64,000 nt of DNA from Pseudoalteromonas piscicida (lineage in GTDB: Bacteria; Pseudomonadota; Gammaproteobacteria; Enterobacterales; Alteromonadaceae), in assembly GCF_002744175.1 (NCBI RefSeq), contig NZ_NKHF01000042.1:1-64000 (forward strand), written 5' to 3'. The position numbers and the translations under genes are program-made. Every line of letters begins with the position of its first letter. The first letter of the stretch is position 1. The notes below the pieces were generated by a model. It ran no database searches. It had not been told where the DNA came from and saw only the letters and a program-made list of their open reading frames with translations. Positions 54,502 through 64,000 of the stretch are shown one piece after another.

Positions 54502-55203
54502 ATGTCTCAGTTTGCATTTAAACAGTTTTCGGTGACTCAACATCATGCGGCAATGAAGGTTTCGACCGATGGAATTTTACTTGGTGCTTGGGCGCCGCTC
54601 TCACAAGCTCGCACTGTTATAGATGTTGGCTCGGGTACAGGCTTGATAGCGTTGATGTGTAAGCAACGTAATCCAAACTGCCTAGTGCATGCTGTAGAAC
54701 TCGACGACAGTGCGCTTCTTGATGCAAAGCACAATATTGCACATAGTCCATGGCCTGACATTAAGTTACATCACATGGCTATCCAAGACTTTGAAACTAC
54801 TGAACCGTTTGACTTAATGGTGTCAAATCCTCCCTATTTTAATGCCAGTCTAAAAGGGCAAAATATGGCAAGAAATCGTGCTAGGCATACCGACAGCTTA
54901 AGTTTTGGCGAATTACTGGATGCGTTTGCAAAGCTGACCACAGACCGCGGCCAACTTGCGGTAATTTTACCCGTTGAAGAGAGCCGTTTATTTTGCCAAT
55001 TGGCGAGTACGCGTGGTTTGTCACAGGTGGCGAGTTGCGCTATCAAAACGACGCCAAAAAAGGCGGTGTCTCGGCGACTTATATTAATAGGCAAATGTCC
55101 GCCAGCTAAAAGTGTAGAGCAAGAGTTGGTGATCTATGATTTGCACAACCAATATACCGATGATTTTGTTTCTTTGTGCCAAGCATTTTACCTAAAAATG
55201 TAA
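54502..55203 (+). CDS. trmN6: tRNA1(Val) (adenine(37)-N6)-methyltransferase
   Basis: SAM-dependent enzyme (E. coli YfiC) that makes m6A37 in tRNA-Val. The N-terminal FAFKQFSVTQHHAAMKVSTD and GILLGAW, the SAM loop IDVGSGTGLIALM and the amino-methyltransferase motif NPPY (LMVSNPPYF) are present. Length 233. The divergent arrangement with srmB is conserved. Confidence 0.94.
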   Translation: MSQFAFKQFSVTQHHAAMKVSTDGILLGAWAPLSQARTVIDVGSGTGLIALMCKQRNPNCLVHAVELDDSALLDAKHNIAHSPWPDIKLHHMAIQDFETTEPFDLMVSNPPYFNASLKGQNMARNRARHTDSLSFGELLDAFAKLTTDRGQLAVILPVEESRLFCQLASTRGLSQVASCAIKTTPKKAVSRRLILIGKCPPAKSVEQELVIYDLHNQYTDDFVSLCQAFYLKM

Positions 55204-55331
55204 GCCAATTTTTTGCTTATCTTTTAATTTATCTTCTACACTCTGATTGAGAAATAGCATACATAAGATCTGAGAAAACATAGACTGATTACTATTAAAC
55301 CCCAAGTTCTATCGCGCTGGTGTGGATATTA

Positions 55332-56930
55332 ATGAAAAAGGCAGAGATCCCAAATAACGAGGAAGGTCGTCTCAGGGCATTGAGAGAGTATAAAGTATTA
55401 GATACAACTGCAGAGGCAAATCTTGATGAAATAACGCAGTTGGTGTCTGAGATCTGTGAAACCCCAATCGCTCTGATAAGTTTGATTGACTCAAACCGCC
55501 AATGGTTTAAATCTAAGGTGGGATTAGATGTGGATGAAACGCACAGAGATATTTCATTTTGCTCCCATGCAATTTTGCAAGAAGATATCTTTGAAGTGCA
55601 GGATGCGTTGGAAGACGAGCGTTTTTTTGATAACCCATTGGTGACCGGTGGTCCTAAGATCCGACACTATGCTGGTGCCCCCCTTATCAGCTCTGGTGGA
55701 TATAAAGTAGGCACCATTTGTGCCATCAGTGACAAACCTAAAAAGCTCACAGACCTACAAAGAAAAACCTTGGTGACGCTTGGGAGACAAGTGATCCGTC
55801 AGCTTGAGCTTAGAAGAGAGGTCAATGTACTAAAACTGCTCAATGACTCTAAAGACAGTTTTCTCTCTGATATCAGCCATGAGCTACACACCCAGTTAAA
55901 TGCAGTAATTGGTTTTAATGATGTGGTGCTTAACTCGAAAGAGGCTGCCGGGTTTTCTGATGCGACGGTAAGCTACTTACAAAATATTGAAGCGGGAGGC
56001 AGCAAGTTACTTTCCGTAATTGATTCCGTTTTAGAGCTGGAATTAATTGAAGGAGACAAAGTACAGTTCGAACCAACGCCTTGTTCTTTACCTGAGATAC
56101 TCAAACAATCGACTGCCAAATTCGCCACAGACGCAAAACAGCGCAATATAAAGATATCTTCTTCTATTACGGGGGCACATCAAGGCCAAGTGTTACATCT
56201 AGACAAAAATAAGCTGGCTAGAGTGCTTGATACTTTATTAGATATTGCACTAAAGAGCAGTGAATCTGGTCAAGAAGTTATGCTGCGCGCGTTTGTGATC
56301 GGCAGTGAGGTTCAATTTATTATTAAAGACAGTGGCCGGGGACTTTCAGCAACAGAGCAAACGAATTTGTTTGACCGTTTTAGTATGTTTGAGGAGCGCA
56401 GTAACTTCGGTGCGGGTTTAAGTTTGTGTGTGACTAAGTCATTGATAGAAATAATGAATGGACGGATCAGTGTTTCGAGTCAAGAGGGGGAAGGAACTGA
56501 AGTTGTGTTTATTATTCCATGTGTAATTGATGGCGAGTCAAAAGTTACTCCTCCACCTAAAACTGAGCACATTGCGATTTTCTATCATCACATTGGCGTC
56601 ATTGAAGATAACCCGCTTAATCAGTTATTGATCACAGCAATACTTGATAAGCTTAATTGTAGCTACGATGTTTTTGAGTCGGCAGAAGATTACTTTGAGG
56701 CGGCAAAAGAAACGCATTTTGATATGATTTTTATGGATGTTAATTTGCCGGGGATGAATGGCACAGAAGCGGCGCAGTTGATTAAACAAGAAAACGCAAG
56801 GTTGCCTATACTTGCGATCACAGCTGATATCTTTTTGACCCAAGCACAGAATGAGGTGTTTGATAATGTGATCCATAAACCCTACAAACTGTCTCAAATT
56901 GAGACCGCATTGAGTCAATTTTACAGTTAA
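55332..56930 (+). CDS. GAF-hybrid histidine kinase with degenerate ATPase
   Basis: 532-residue cytosolic protein: GAF domain (about 20-160), HisKA dimerisation domain with H183 in DISHELHTQLNAVIGF, HATPase-like domain (about 275-400) and a C-terminal receiver (about 420-530) with D469 in FMDVNLPG, the acidic pair in IEDNP and the lysine in HKPYK. The N box reads VLDTLLDIALK, with isoleucine where the Mg-binding asparagine is expected, and the H box has Gln for Pro, so kinase activity is doubtful. No partner regulator is adjacent. Start ATG at 55332; a GTG four codons earlier is possible. Confidence 0.85.
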   Translation: MKKAEIPNNEEGRLRALREYKVLDTTAEANLDEITQLVSEICETPIALISLIDSNRQWFKSKVGLDVDETHRDISFCSHAILQEDIFEVQDALEDERFFDNPLVTGGPKIRHYAGAPLISSGGYKVGTICAISDKPKKLTDLQRKTLVTLGRQVIRQLELRREVNVLKLLNDSKDSFLSDISHELHTQLNAVIGFNDVVLNSKEAAGFSDATVSYLQNIEAGGSKLLSVIDSVLELELIEGDKVQFEPTPCSLPEILKQSTAKFATDAKQRNIKISSSITGAHQGQVLHLDKNKLARVLDTLLDIALKSSESGQEVMLRAFVIGSEVQFIIKDSGRGLSATEQTNLFDRFSMFEERSNFGAGLSLCVTKSLIEIMNGRISVSSQEGEGTEVVFIIPCVIDGESKVTPPPKTEHIAIFYHHIGVIEDNPLNQLLITAILDKLNCSYDVFESAEDYFEAAKETHFDMIFMDVNLPGMNGTEAAQLIKQENARLPILAITADIFLTQAQNEVFDNVIHKPYKLSQIETALSQFYS

Positions 56931-56976
56931 GATTGCGATGTGAGTTAACACTTGCTGAGCGTCAACTCACACGCTG

Positions 56977-57501
56977 CTACTGCTCTAATGTTACATATTC
57001 CGTCATTATTTGCTCAATCCAAGTGGCAATACGCTCGTCGCTTTTGTCGTATTGGCTGTCTTCGTCCAATGCCAGACCCACAAAATGAGACTGGTCGTCA
57101 GTGAGTGCCTTTGATGCTTCAAACTCATAGTCATCAGAGTTTGGCCAGTAGCCAATGAAGGTGACATCTTGTGGCGCAACTTTCTCGTGTAGCATGCCTA
57201 ATGCATCTTGAAACCACTCACCATATCCCTGTTGGTCACCCATACCAAACAGCGCGATCACTTTACCGTTTAAGTTAATCGCTTCAATGTCGTCCCAGTG
57301 AGATTCCCAATCCTCTTGTAGTTCGCCAAAATCCCAAGTCGAGATACCAAAAATTAGGAAGTCAAACTGCTCTGCTTTTTTTAACGGCTCGTCCTTAATA
57401 TTGAATAAAGTTACGGTATCTTTGCCGATAATTTCTTGAATCTTTTCTGCGGCCATTTCTGTGTAGCAGGTAGTCGAGCCGTAAAATAACCCAATTTGCA
57501 T
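56977..57501 (-). CDS. fldB: Flavodoxin FldB
   Basis: FMN-binding electron carrier. The phosphate loop [28 protein letters not shown] and [13 protein letters not shown] (isoalloxazine-binding) are clear. The ATG at 57501 gives 174 residues, like E. coli FldB (173); an open extension to 57543 lies in the intergenic region. It is divergent from xerD, as in E. coli. Confidence 0.94.
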   Translation of the reverse strand: MQIGLFYGSTTCYTEMAAEKIQEIIGKDTVTLFNIKDEPLKKAEQFDFLIFGISTWDFGELQEDWESHWDDIEAINLNGKVIALFGMGDQQGYGEWFQDALGMLHEKVAPQDVTFIGYWPNSDDYEFEASKALTDDQSHFVGLALDEDSQYDKSDERIATWIEQIMTEYVTLEQ

Positions 57502-57581
57502 TGTATTTATCACTTTCAATTTGACTGGTATTATAGGGGGCAAGTCTACATCATGACGTTAATAATTAATACAGGTAGCCT

Positions 57582-58505
57582 GTGAGCGAATACCAACCAG
57601 CCACACATAACATGTCTGATGCGCAGTTAATCGAGTTTTTCTTAGATGCGCTCTTTTTAGAGCAAGGACTGAGCGAAAATACGATAGCGGCCTATCGCAG
57701 CGATTTAGAAAAGTTTCTCCTATTTGTGTCAGAAGCAACTTCCCACGACTCGCTATTGGCAATTACTAATCAAGATGTTGAAGCTTATCTGGCCCATCGA
57801 GTCGACAAAGGGCTAAAAGCGAAAAGTAATGCCAGGGCCATCAGTGCGCTAAAAAGATTTTACTTGTATTGGGTTCGAGAAAAACACATTACACAGTCTC
57901 CACTCGATACTATTGCGCAACCTAAAACAGCGCCATCGTTACCTAAGACCTTATCGGAACAAGAGGTCGAAGCATTATTAAATGCCCCCGATTGTGAAGA
58001 TCCAATGGGGCTGAGAGACAAAGCGATGTTGGAGTTGTTGTATGCGACGGGCTTGCGGGTGACTGAGCTGGTGGGGTTGAGAATGGAACAGGTCAACTTG
58101 CGCCAAGCGGTGGTCCTTGTTCGTGGTAAGGGGGGGAAGGAACGATTAGTACCGATGGGCGAAGAAGCATTGCATTGGATTGAACAGTTTCTTAAAAAAG
58201 GGCGTGGGCTGATGATTAAGCATGCGACCGACTTCGTCTTTCCTTCTAAGCGCGGGATCGGCATGACACGACAAACTTTTTGGCATCGCATAAAACACTA
58301 TGCTATTTTGGCAGACGTTAAGTCGCCGTTATCGCCACATACGTTACGTCATGCTTTTGCAACACATTTACTGAATCATGGCGCTGATCTTCGAGTTGTA
58401 CAGATGATGCTTGGCCATAGCGATTTGTCGACGACTCAAATTTATACGCATGTTGCCAGCGAGCGTCTTAAGACCTTGCATCAGCAGCATCATCCAAGAG
58501 CTTAA
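57582..58505 (+). CDS. xerD: Site-specific tyrosine recombinase XerD
   Basis: With XerC resolves chromosome dimers at dif under FtsK control. A SAM-like N-terminal core-binding domain precedes the catalytic domain with Arg in LYATGLRVTELVGL, Lys in VRGKGGKERLVP, HTLRHAFATHLL (HxxR), GHSDLSTTQIYTHV (His and Tyr) and the typical ending HQQHHPRA. GTG start at 57582 with AGG upstream; an ATG ten codons in is an alternative. This is the housekeeping enzyme, not an integron integrase. Confidence 0.97.
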   Translation: MSEYQPATHNMSDAQLIEFFLDALFLEQGLSENTIAAYRSDLEKFLLFVSEATSHDSLLAITNQDVEAYLAHRVDKGLKAKSNARAISALKRFYLYWVREKHITQSPLDTIAQPKTAPSLPKTLSEQEVEALLNAPDCEDPMGLRDKAMLELLYATGLRVTELVGLRMEQVNLRQAVVLVRGKGGKERLVPMGEEALHWIEQFLKKGRGLMIKHATDFVFPSKRGIGMTRQTFWHRIKHYAILADVKSPLSPHTLRHAFATHLLNHGADLRVVQMMLGHSDLSTTQIYTHVASERLKTLHQQHHPRA

Positions 58506-58604
58506 TTTTTGTTACTTGGGAATTTTTTATTGTTACTCCGGTCTTAGTGAGTAGCAGAAGGGAGCCTAAGCGTTTCCTCGAATAACAGGTTTAGAGAGAA
58601 CAGA

Positions 58605-59342
58605 ATGAAAAAACTAATTATTGCCGCTTCATTGGCTTTGAGTTTCGGCGCGTTTGCTGAGCAAGTGGAGAGCCCTACGGCTGCTGCGATGGGAGCAGAC
58701 CCAATAACATCACAATTTAGCGGTTTAGGGATTGTGGTAAAAGAAATCAAAGACAGCCCACTTGCTGGTTTGAAAACCGTGATCACCGACAAAGGCGTTT
58801 TATACTCAAGTGCCGATGGTAAATATTTGATCCAAGGTACGATGATTGACCTTGAGAACCGCCGTAATATTACTGAAAACGCATTGAGTGATGTGCGCAA
58901 ATCTGGGATTGCTGAATACGCAGATTCTATGATTGTTTATAAAGCAGAAAATGAAAAACATCAGATCACGGTATTTACTGACATTACTTGTGGTTATTGC
59001 CGTAAGCTACACCGTGAGCTTGAAGACTACCTAGCTGCAGGGATCACCGTAAAATACCTTGCCTTCCCTCGTGGCGGCTTGCATGGTTCTGGTTATGAAG
59101 ATCTGAAAAACGTATGGTGTGCTAAAGATGCACAAGCTGCGCTAACAGAGGCTAAAGCAGGTGGCGAAGTTAAACAAGTTGAAAACTGTCAGGCACCTGT
59201 TGCAGAGCATTACCAGTTAGGCCAAAGTTTTGGTATTTCAGGTACGCCGGCAATTATTCTCGAAGATGGGTCGATGATCCCAGGCTACCAGCCAGCAGCG
59301 GCAATTGCACAGATGTTAGACGCTCAAAGCCCTAAGTCTTAA
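58605..59342 (+). CDS. dsbC: Thiol:disulfide interchange protein DsbC
   Basis: Periplasmic disulfide isomerase. Signal peptide (1-18, cut near AFA-EQ), an N-terminal dimerisation domain, and a thioredoxin-fold domain with the CGYC active site in TDITCGYCRKLH and cis-proline in GTPAIIL; a second cysteine pair (WCAKD ... NCQAP) is typical of DsbC. Position between xerD and recJ matches E. coli. Confidence 0.96.
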   Translation: MKKLIIAASLALSFGAFAEQVESPTAAAMGADPITSQFSGLGIVVKEIKDSPLAGLKTVITDKGVLYSSADGKYLIQGTMIDLENRRNITENALSDVRKSGIAEYADSMIVYKAENEKHQITVFTDITCGYCRKLHRELEDYLAAGITVKYLAFPRGGLHGSGYEDLKNVWCAKDAQAALTEAKAGGEVKQVENCQAPVAEHYQLGQSFGISGTPAIILEDGSMIPGYQPAAAIAQMLDAQSPKS

Positions 59343-59404
59343 CGACAATTACGCTGACATGGAGTTCATTTCAAGAACTCGTTAAAATAGCGACATAAAA
59401 ATCT

Positions 59405-59427
59405 AAAAGGCCAGTTTGGCCTTTTTT
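59405..59427 (+). terminator. Terminator between dsbC and recJ
   Basis: AAAAGGCCA/TGGCCTTTT (59405-59413/59417-59425) with a GTT loop and a T run. It lies 60 nt past dsbC and only 15 nt before recJ, so it probably ends most but not all read-through. Confidence 0.85.
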
Positions 59428-59441
59428 GTTTGTGAAAGGTT

Positions 59442-61166
59442 ATGCATACAGAAATTAAACCCAGAGAACGGGTAGACGACAGTCATTTGCCATCCTCATT
59501 ACACCCTGTGATTAAGCAGCTTTACGCGGCTAGAGGTGTGAAGTCCGCGACTGAATTAGATAATAGTGCAGCCACGCTACACGATTTTAAACTGTTCAAA
59601 GACATTGAATTAGCGAGTCAAATTTTAGCTCAGGCCCTTAGCGACCAAGCAAAAATACTCATTGTTGGGGATTTTGATGCCGACGGCGCAACCAGTACCG
59701 CAGTATTGATGGAAGGACTCCCCCAGTTTGGGTTTCTGCATGTCGATTATCTAGTGCCCGACCGGTTTAGTCTTGGGTATGGCTTAAGTCCCGCCTTGGC
59801 AGAACAAATTGTATCTATTAGCCCCGATTTAGTGATCACGGTCGACAACGGCATTTCGTGCATTCGTGGTGTTGAAATCGTCAAACAAGCGGGTATTAAA
59901 GTGATAGTGACCGATCACCACTTGCAAGGTGACACACTTCCGAATGCCGACGCCATTGTTAACCCTAATCGTCTTGACTGTGAATTTCCGTCTAAGTCTA
60001 TTGCAGGGGTTGGTGTAGCCTTTTATTTATTAATTGCCCTTCGACACCACTTGCGCGCGCAAAACTACTTTGTCGAGCATCAATTGGCAATGCCAAACTT
60101 AGCCTCTTTGCTGGATATTGTGGCGCTTGGCACCGTTGCAGACGTGGTCGCATTGGATGCGAATAACCGCACTTTGGTTCATCAGGGTCTGGCGCGGATC
60201 CGCAGTGGTCAAACGCGACCTGGGATCCAAGCCTTGATTGAAGTAGCTAACCGTAATAATGCAAGGTTAAGCGCCAGTGATTTTGGCTTTGCTTTGGCTC
60301 CAAGGTTAAATGCGGCTGGTCGTTTAGATGATATGAGTTTGGGTATTGCTTGTTTGTTATCAAAAGACATTAATCAAGCGCGCCGCATTGCGTCAGAACT
60401 CGACAGTTTAAATATCGAACGTCGTGAAATTGAACAAAGCATGCAGCAAGAGGCGCAAGCGGTTTTGGAGCGCTTAGTGCTCAAAAGCCAAGAGGTGCCA
60501 GATGCCTTGTGTTTGTATCAAGACGACTGGCATCAAGGGGTGATTGGTATTCTCGCTGGACGCTTAAAAGAAAAATATCACCGCCCGTGCATTATTTTTG
60601 CACAAGGCGATAATGGTGAAATTAAAGGCTCATGCCGCTCTATTGAAGGTCTACATATGCGCGACCTACTTGAGTCAATCAATACTCAGCGTCCAGATTT
60701 AATTTTGAAGTTTGGCGGTCACGCGATGGCCGCAGGACTGACCATTTTAGAATCCGAATTTGCTGAGTTTAAGCAAATATTTGAACAAAGCGTCAGTGCA
60801 ACCCTCACAGAAGAGGCGAAGCAAAGCATCCTTCTGACCGATGGCGAACTGCCGGGCGATTGTTTCACCATGGACTTTGCTTTTGAACTACAGCAAGCAG
60901 GTCCTTGGGGTCAGCAATTCGGTGAGCCTGTGTTTCAGGATGTGTTTGAGTTAGTACAGCAACGGATTGTTGGAGAAAAGCACCTAAAACTTGTGCTAAA
61001 ACACCGCTCTGGGCGACTAGTTGATGCGATAGCATTTAATGTTGATGTTCGAGCGTGGCCGAATCATCAGGCAACTCACGCACTATTTGCGTATCAGCTC
61101 GACATTAACGAGTTTCGTGGTAAATACAATTTACAGCTCATTGTGCGTGAGCTGCAAGCCCAATAG
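59442..61166 (+). CDS. recJ: Single-stranded-DNA-specific exonuclease RecJ
   Basis: 5'-3' ssDNA exonuclease of recombination and mismatch repair. DHH-family motifs: VGDFDADGATST, VTVDNGIS, VTDHHLQGD (DHH), GTVADVV, and in the DHHA1 part GSCRSIEG and KFGGHAMAAG; an OB-fold follows. Length 574 (E. coli 577). Part of the conserved xerD-dsbC-recJ-prfB-lysS block. Confidence 0.97.
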   Translation: MHTEIKPRERVDDSHLPSSLHPVIKQLYAARGVKSATELDNSAATLHDFKLFKDIELASQILAQALSDQAKILIVGDFDADGATSTAVLMEGLPQFGFLHVDYLVPDRFSLGYGLSPALAEQIVSISPDLVITVDNGISCIRGVEIVKQAGIKVIVTDHHLQGDTLPNADAIVNPNRLDCEFPSKSIAGVGVAFYLLIALRHHLRAQNYFVEHQLAMPNLASLLDIVALGTVADVVALDANNRTLVHQGLARIRSGQTRPGIQALIEVANRNNARLSASDFGFALAPRLNAAGRLDDMSLGIACLLSKDINQARRIASELDSLNIERREIEQSMQQEAQAVLERLVLKSQEVPDALCLYQDDWHQGVIGILAGRLKEKYHRPCIIFAQGDNGEIKGSCRSIEGLHMRDLLESINTQRPDLILKFGGHAMAAGLTILESEFAEFKQIFEQSVSATLTEEAKQSILLTDGELPGDCFTMDFAFELQQAGPWGQQFGEPVFQDVFELVQQRIVGEKHLKLVLKHRSGRLVDAIAFNVDVRAWPNHQATHALFAYQLDINEFRGKYNLQLIVRELQAQ

Positions 61167-61344
61167 AGTTAGCTGAGATAGTACCTAATGGTGTTTTATA
61201 AAAACTGCGAATTTTCTCATTTTAAGGGATGCTAAGCGCGGTTATTATTTGATACTATTGGTCGCTTAAATCTAAGGTCTGGCACTTTGTCAGGCCTGTT
61301 TGTGAATTCACAAACCCATAAATTTAGTTCTGGAGTAAAGGTAA

Positions 61345-62443
61345 ATGTTTGAAGTGAATCCTGTGATTAATCAAATCAAGGAAATTCGCGAACGTACAGA
61401 GCTTCTTAGGGGGTATCTTTGACTACGCTCTAAAGCAAGAGCGTTTAGAAGAAGTTAATGCCGAATTAGAAGATCCTGCTGTATGGAATGAGCCGGAAAG
61501 AGCCCAAGCATTGGGCAAAGAAAAGTCAAACCTAGAGGTGATTGTTGAAACCATCGACAACCTTGTTGCAGGTGCCGATGATGCCGAAGGCCTTGTTGAG
61601 CTTGCCGTGGAAGCTGAAGACGAAGAAACTTTCACAGAAGCAGAGCAAGAGGTAAATAGCCTTGTTGAGCAGCTCGAAAAACTCGAGTTCCGCCGTATGT
61701 TCTCTGGTGATCAAGATGCTAACGACGCTTATATTGACTTGCAGTCAGGTTCTGGCGGTACTGAAGCACAAGATTGGTGTAATATGCTGCTGCGAATGTA
61801 CCTTCGCTGGGCTGAAGCCAAAGGCTTTAAAGCCGAAATCGTTGAGGCAACTGATGGTGATGTAGCAGGCATTAAAGGCGCTACAGTGAAAGTATCTGGT
61901 GAGTATGCCTATGGTTGGCTGCGTACAGAAACGGGCGTACACCGTTTAGTACGTAAGAGCCCTTTTGATTCTGGTGGTCGTCGTCACACTTCATTTGCTT
62001 CTGTATTTGTTTACCCAGAAATTGATGACAATATCGAAATCGATATTAATCCGGCGGATCTTCGCATCGATGTGTATCGTGCGTCGGGCGCTGGTGGTCA
62101 GCACGTTAACCGTACAGAATCAGCGGTGCGTATTACGCACTTACCAACCAATACGGTAGTTCAGTGCCAAAATGACCGTTCACAGCACAAGAACAAAGAT
62201 CAAGCGATGAAGCAGTTAAAAGCGAAGTTGTTTGAACTTGAACTGCAAAAGCAAAATGCTGAAAAGCAAGCCCAAGAAGATGCAAAATCAGACATCGGCT
62301 GGGGCAGTCAAATCCGTTCATACGTACTCGATGACTCACGTATTAAGGATTTACGCACAGGTATTGAGAACCGCAATACCCAAGCCGTACTAGACGGCGA
62401 TTTAGACAAATTTATCGAAGCAAGCCTGAAATCAGGCCTTTAA
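61345..62443 (+). CDS. prfB: Peptide chain release factor 2 (programmed frameshift)
   Basis: Releases peptides at UGA and UAA. Translation starts at ATG 61345; codon 26 is TGA at 61420-61422, and a +1 shift continues in the frame from 61421, giving 365 residues as in E. coli. The SPF tripeptide (RKSPFDSGG) recognises stop codons and GGQ ([13 protein letters not shown]) catalyses hydrolysis. The join must be annotated or the first 25 residues are lost. AGTAAAGG precedes the start; lysS follows after 27 nt. Confidence 0.97.
61408..61423 (+). promoter_or_regulatory. RF2 +1 frameshift signal
   Basis: AGGGGGTATCTTTGAC: an internal Shine-Dalgarno (AGGGGG), the slippery CTT codon and the in-frame TGA followed by C, identical in form to the known autoregulatory prfB site. 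Low RF2 lets the ribosome shift to +1. Confidence 0.97.
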
Positions 62444-62470
62444 TCCACAAGCTAAACTAAGAGCTAAACA

Positions 62471-64000
62471 ATGACAGATCACAATCAAGACGAAAATAAA
62501 CTTATTGCTGAGCGTCGTGGCAAGCTAGATGCGATCCGTGAGAATTGCCCTGCTAATGGCCACCCGAACTCATTCCGCCGTGAAGATTACACACAAGATC
62601 TACAAGCTAAGTTTGGTGATAAATCGAAAGAAGAACTAGTAGAGCTTAACCATCAGGTTTCTGTTGCGGGTCGTCTGCTAGCAAAGCGTGGTCCTTTCTT
62701 AGTGCTTCAAGACATGAAAGGTCGTATTCAGGCTTATGCTTCAAAAGACGTACAAAAAGCCCTAAAAGAGCAATACGGTCAGCTAGATATCGGCGATATT
62801 GTTGGTGTTAAAGGTCCGCTTCATAAATCAGGTAAAGGTGATTTATACGTAGACATGGTTGAGTATGAACTACTGACAAAGTCGCTACGTCCACTGCCTG
62901 AAAAATTCCATGGTCTTACTGATCAAGAAGCGAAATACCGTCAACGTTATGTTGATTTGATCACGAATATGGATACTCGCGAAACATTCCGTATTCGTTC
63001 AAAAGTGATTGAAGGTATTCGTCGTTTCTTAGCTGAACGCGACTTTATGGAAGTAGAAACACCGATGCTTCAGGTTATTCCTGGTGGTGCCTCTGCGCGT
63101 CCATTTGTTACCCATCACAACGCGTTAGACATTGATATGTATCTACGTATTGCGCCTGAGCTATACCTGAAGCGTTTAGTTGTTGGCGGTTTTGAACGTG
63201 TATTCGAAATTAACCGTAACTTCCGTAACGAAGGTCTTTCAACGCGCCATAACCCAGAGTTCACTATGATTGAATTCTATCAGGCGTATGCAGACTACAA
63301 TGACCTGATGAACTTAACTGAAGACATGTTACGTACCGTGGCACAAGATGTGTTAGGTACAACAACGGTTATCAACACGGTGAAAGATGCGGAAGGCGAA
63401 GTAACAGAAACAATTGAATATGACTTTGGTAGTCCGTTCCAGCGTTTGTCGATGGCTGATGCTATTTTACAGTACGGTCCAGATGCCGAAGCGCAAGCTG
63501 AAATCTTCAAAGACCCAGAAAATCACTTTGAAGCACTAAAAGCATACGCTAAGAAAGTTCACGTTAAGATCCCTGAAAACTGTGTTTGGGGTCCAGGTAA
63601 GTTCTTATGTGAAATCTTTGAAGAAGTGGCTGAGCATAGACTTATCCAACCAACGTTTATCACTGAATACCCTTGGGAAGTGTCACCACTTGCGCGTCGT
63701 AACGATGAAAATCCATTTATCACTGACCGCTTTGAGTTCTTCGTGGGTGGCCGTGAGCTTGCGAATGGTTTCTCTGAGCTTAATGATGCGGAAGATCAGG
63801 CTGCACGTTTTGCACGTCAAGTGGAAGAAAAAGATGCGGGTGATGATGAAGCAATGCATTACGACGCGGATTACATTCGTGCACTAGAGCATGGTTTACC
63901 ACCAACAGCAGGTGAGGGGATTGGTATCGATCGTCTAGTGATGTTATTTACTGACTCACCGACTATTAAAGACGTTATCCTGTTCCCACACATGCGTCCA
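62471..64000 (+). CDS. lysS: Lysyl-tRNA synthetase (truncated by window end)
   Basis: Class II aminoacyl-tRNA synthetase for lysine. 510 codons are open to the window end without a stop; the last residues (LFPHMRP) show only a few are missing. An N-terminal OB-fold (about 65-150) binds the anticodon; motif 2 is near [20 protein letters not shown] and motif 3 near [20 protein letters not shown]. The ATG at 62471 follows prfB closely, as in E. coli, so they are probably co-transcribed. Confidence 0.96.
   Translation, partial: MTDHNQDENKLIAERRGKLDAIRENCPANGHPNSFRREDYTQDLQAKFGDKSKEELVELNHQVSVAGRLLAKRGPFLVLQDMKGRIQAYASKDVQKALKEQYGQLDIGDIVGVKGPLHKSGKGDLYVDMVEYELLTKSLRPLPEKFHGLTDQEAKYRQRYVDLITNMDTRETFRIRSKVIEGIRRFLAERDFMEVETPMLQVIPGGASARPFVTHHNALDIDMYLRIAPELYLKRLVVGGFERVFEINRNFRNEGLSTRHNPEFTMIEFYQAYADYNDLMNLTEDMLRTVAQDVLGTTTVINTVKDAEGEVTETIEYDFGSPFQRLSMADAILQYGPDAEAQAEIFKDPENHFEALKAYAKKVHVKIPENCVWGPGKFLCEIFEEVAEHRLIQPTFITEYPWEVSPLARRNDENPFITDRFEFFVGGRELANGFSELNDAEDQAARFARQVEEKDAGDDEAMHYDADYIRALEHGLPPTAGEGIGIDRLVMLFTDSPTIKDVILFPHMRP

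Noticed and set aside
57582-58505. Tyrosine recombinase as the integrase of the cassette array
   Set aside because: The gene is housekeeping XerD in its conserved fldB-xerD-dsbC-recJ setting and lacks integron-integrase-specific features.

Overview
The window is a piece of a gammaproteobacterial chromosome, most likely Pseudoalteromonas or a close relative in the Alteromonadales. The basis is protein similarity recalled from family knowledge, a sodium-type PomAB flagellar stator, E. coli-like housekeeping gene order (mrd/leuS cluster; fldB-xerD-dsbC-recJ-prfB-lysS) and a dispersed AATACCAATTGGTATT palindrome that I associate with this group. No rRNA, tRNA, CRISPR array, transposase or integrase gene was seen.

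Layout. (1) 0.4-3.6 kb, minus strand: isoprenoid genes dxs and ispA with xseB. (2) 3.8-6.2 kb, plus strand: pomA-pomB, then a 31-codon ORF coupled to a membrane protein. (3) 6.2-20.2 kb, minus strand: an aromatic amino acid permease, lipoate genes (lipA, lipB, ybeD) and the cell-wall/housekeeping series leuS-lptE-holA-nadD-rsfS-rlmH-mrdA-rodA-rlpA-dacA, tightly packed with 1-4 nt overlaps. (4) 20.4-27.4 kb: a Fur-box-preceded TonB receptor, a zinc-ribbon protein, a Lon-like protease overlapping a membrane FKBP isomerase, and a secreted GH5 cellulase. (5) 27.6-34.9 kb, minus strand: an envelope-stress-like cluster (lipoprotein, tandem DUF350, membrane-fused aminopropyltransferase, DUF2170, PspA-like, DUF4178-like, ribbon-helix-helix-like protein, Spo0M). 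Two palindromic operators lie in front of the DUF2170 gene.

(6) 35.1-40.1 kb: a PAS-GGDEF cyclase, yegD, mgsA, and a phage-type CI/Cro-like divergent pair with operator repeats and a LysE exporter but no phage genes. (7) 40.2-45.7 kb: putA divergent from an Lrp-type regulator and an SDR gene. (8) 46.5-50.6 kb: hcnABC, the three subunits of hydrogen cyanide synthase, behind an FNR/ANR-like box, followed by an S66 peptidase gene. (9) 50.6-53.1 kb: four small, unrelated, co-oriented genes separated by attC-like sites. I read this as a cluster of integron cassettes without an integrase; its last gene, a cupin, is frameshifted. (10) 53.2-64.0 kb: srmB, trmN6, a hybrid histidine kinase with a damaged ATP-binding N box, fldB, xerD, dsbC, recJ, prfB with its programmed +1 frameshift, and lysS, cut by the window end.

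The most noteworthy parts are the cyanide synthase operon, the probable integron cassette cluster, the PspA/aminopropyltransferase/DUF350 membrane cluster with its paired operators, and two very short translationally coupled ORFs.
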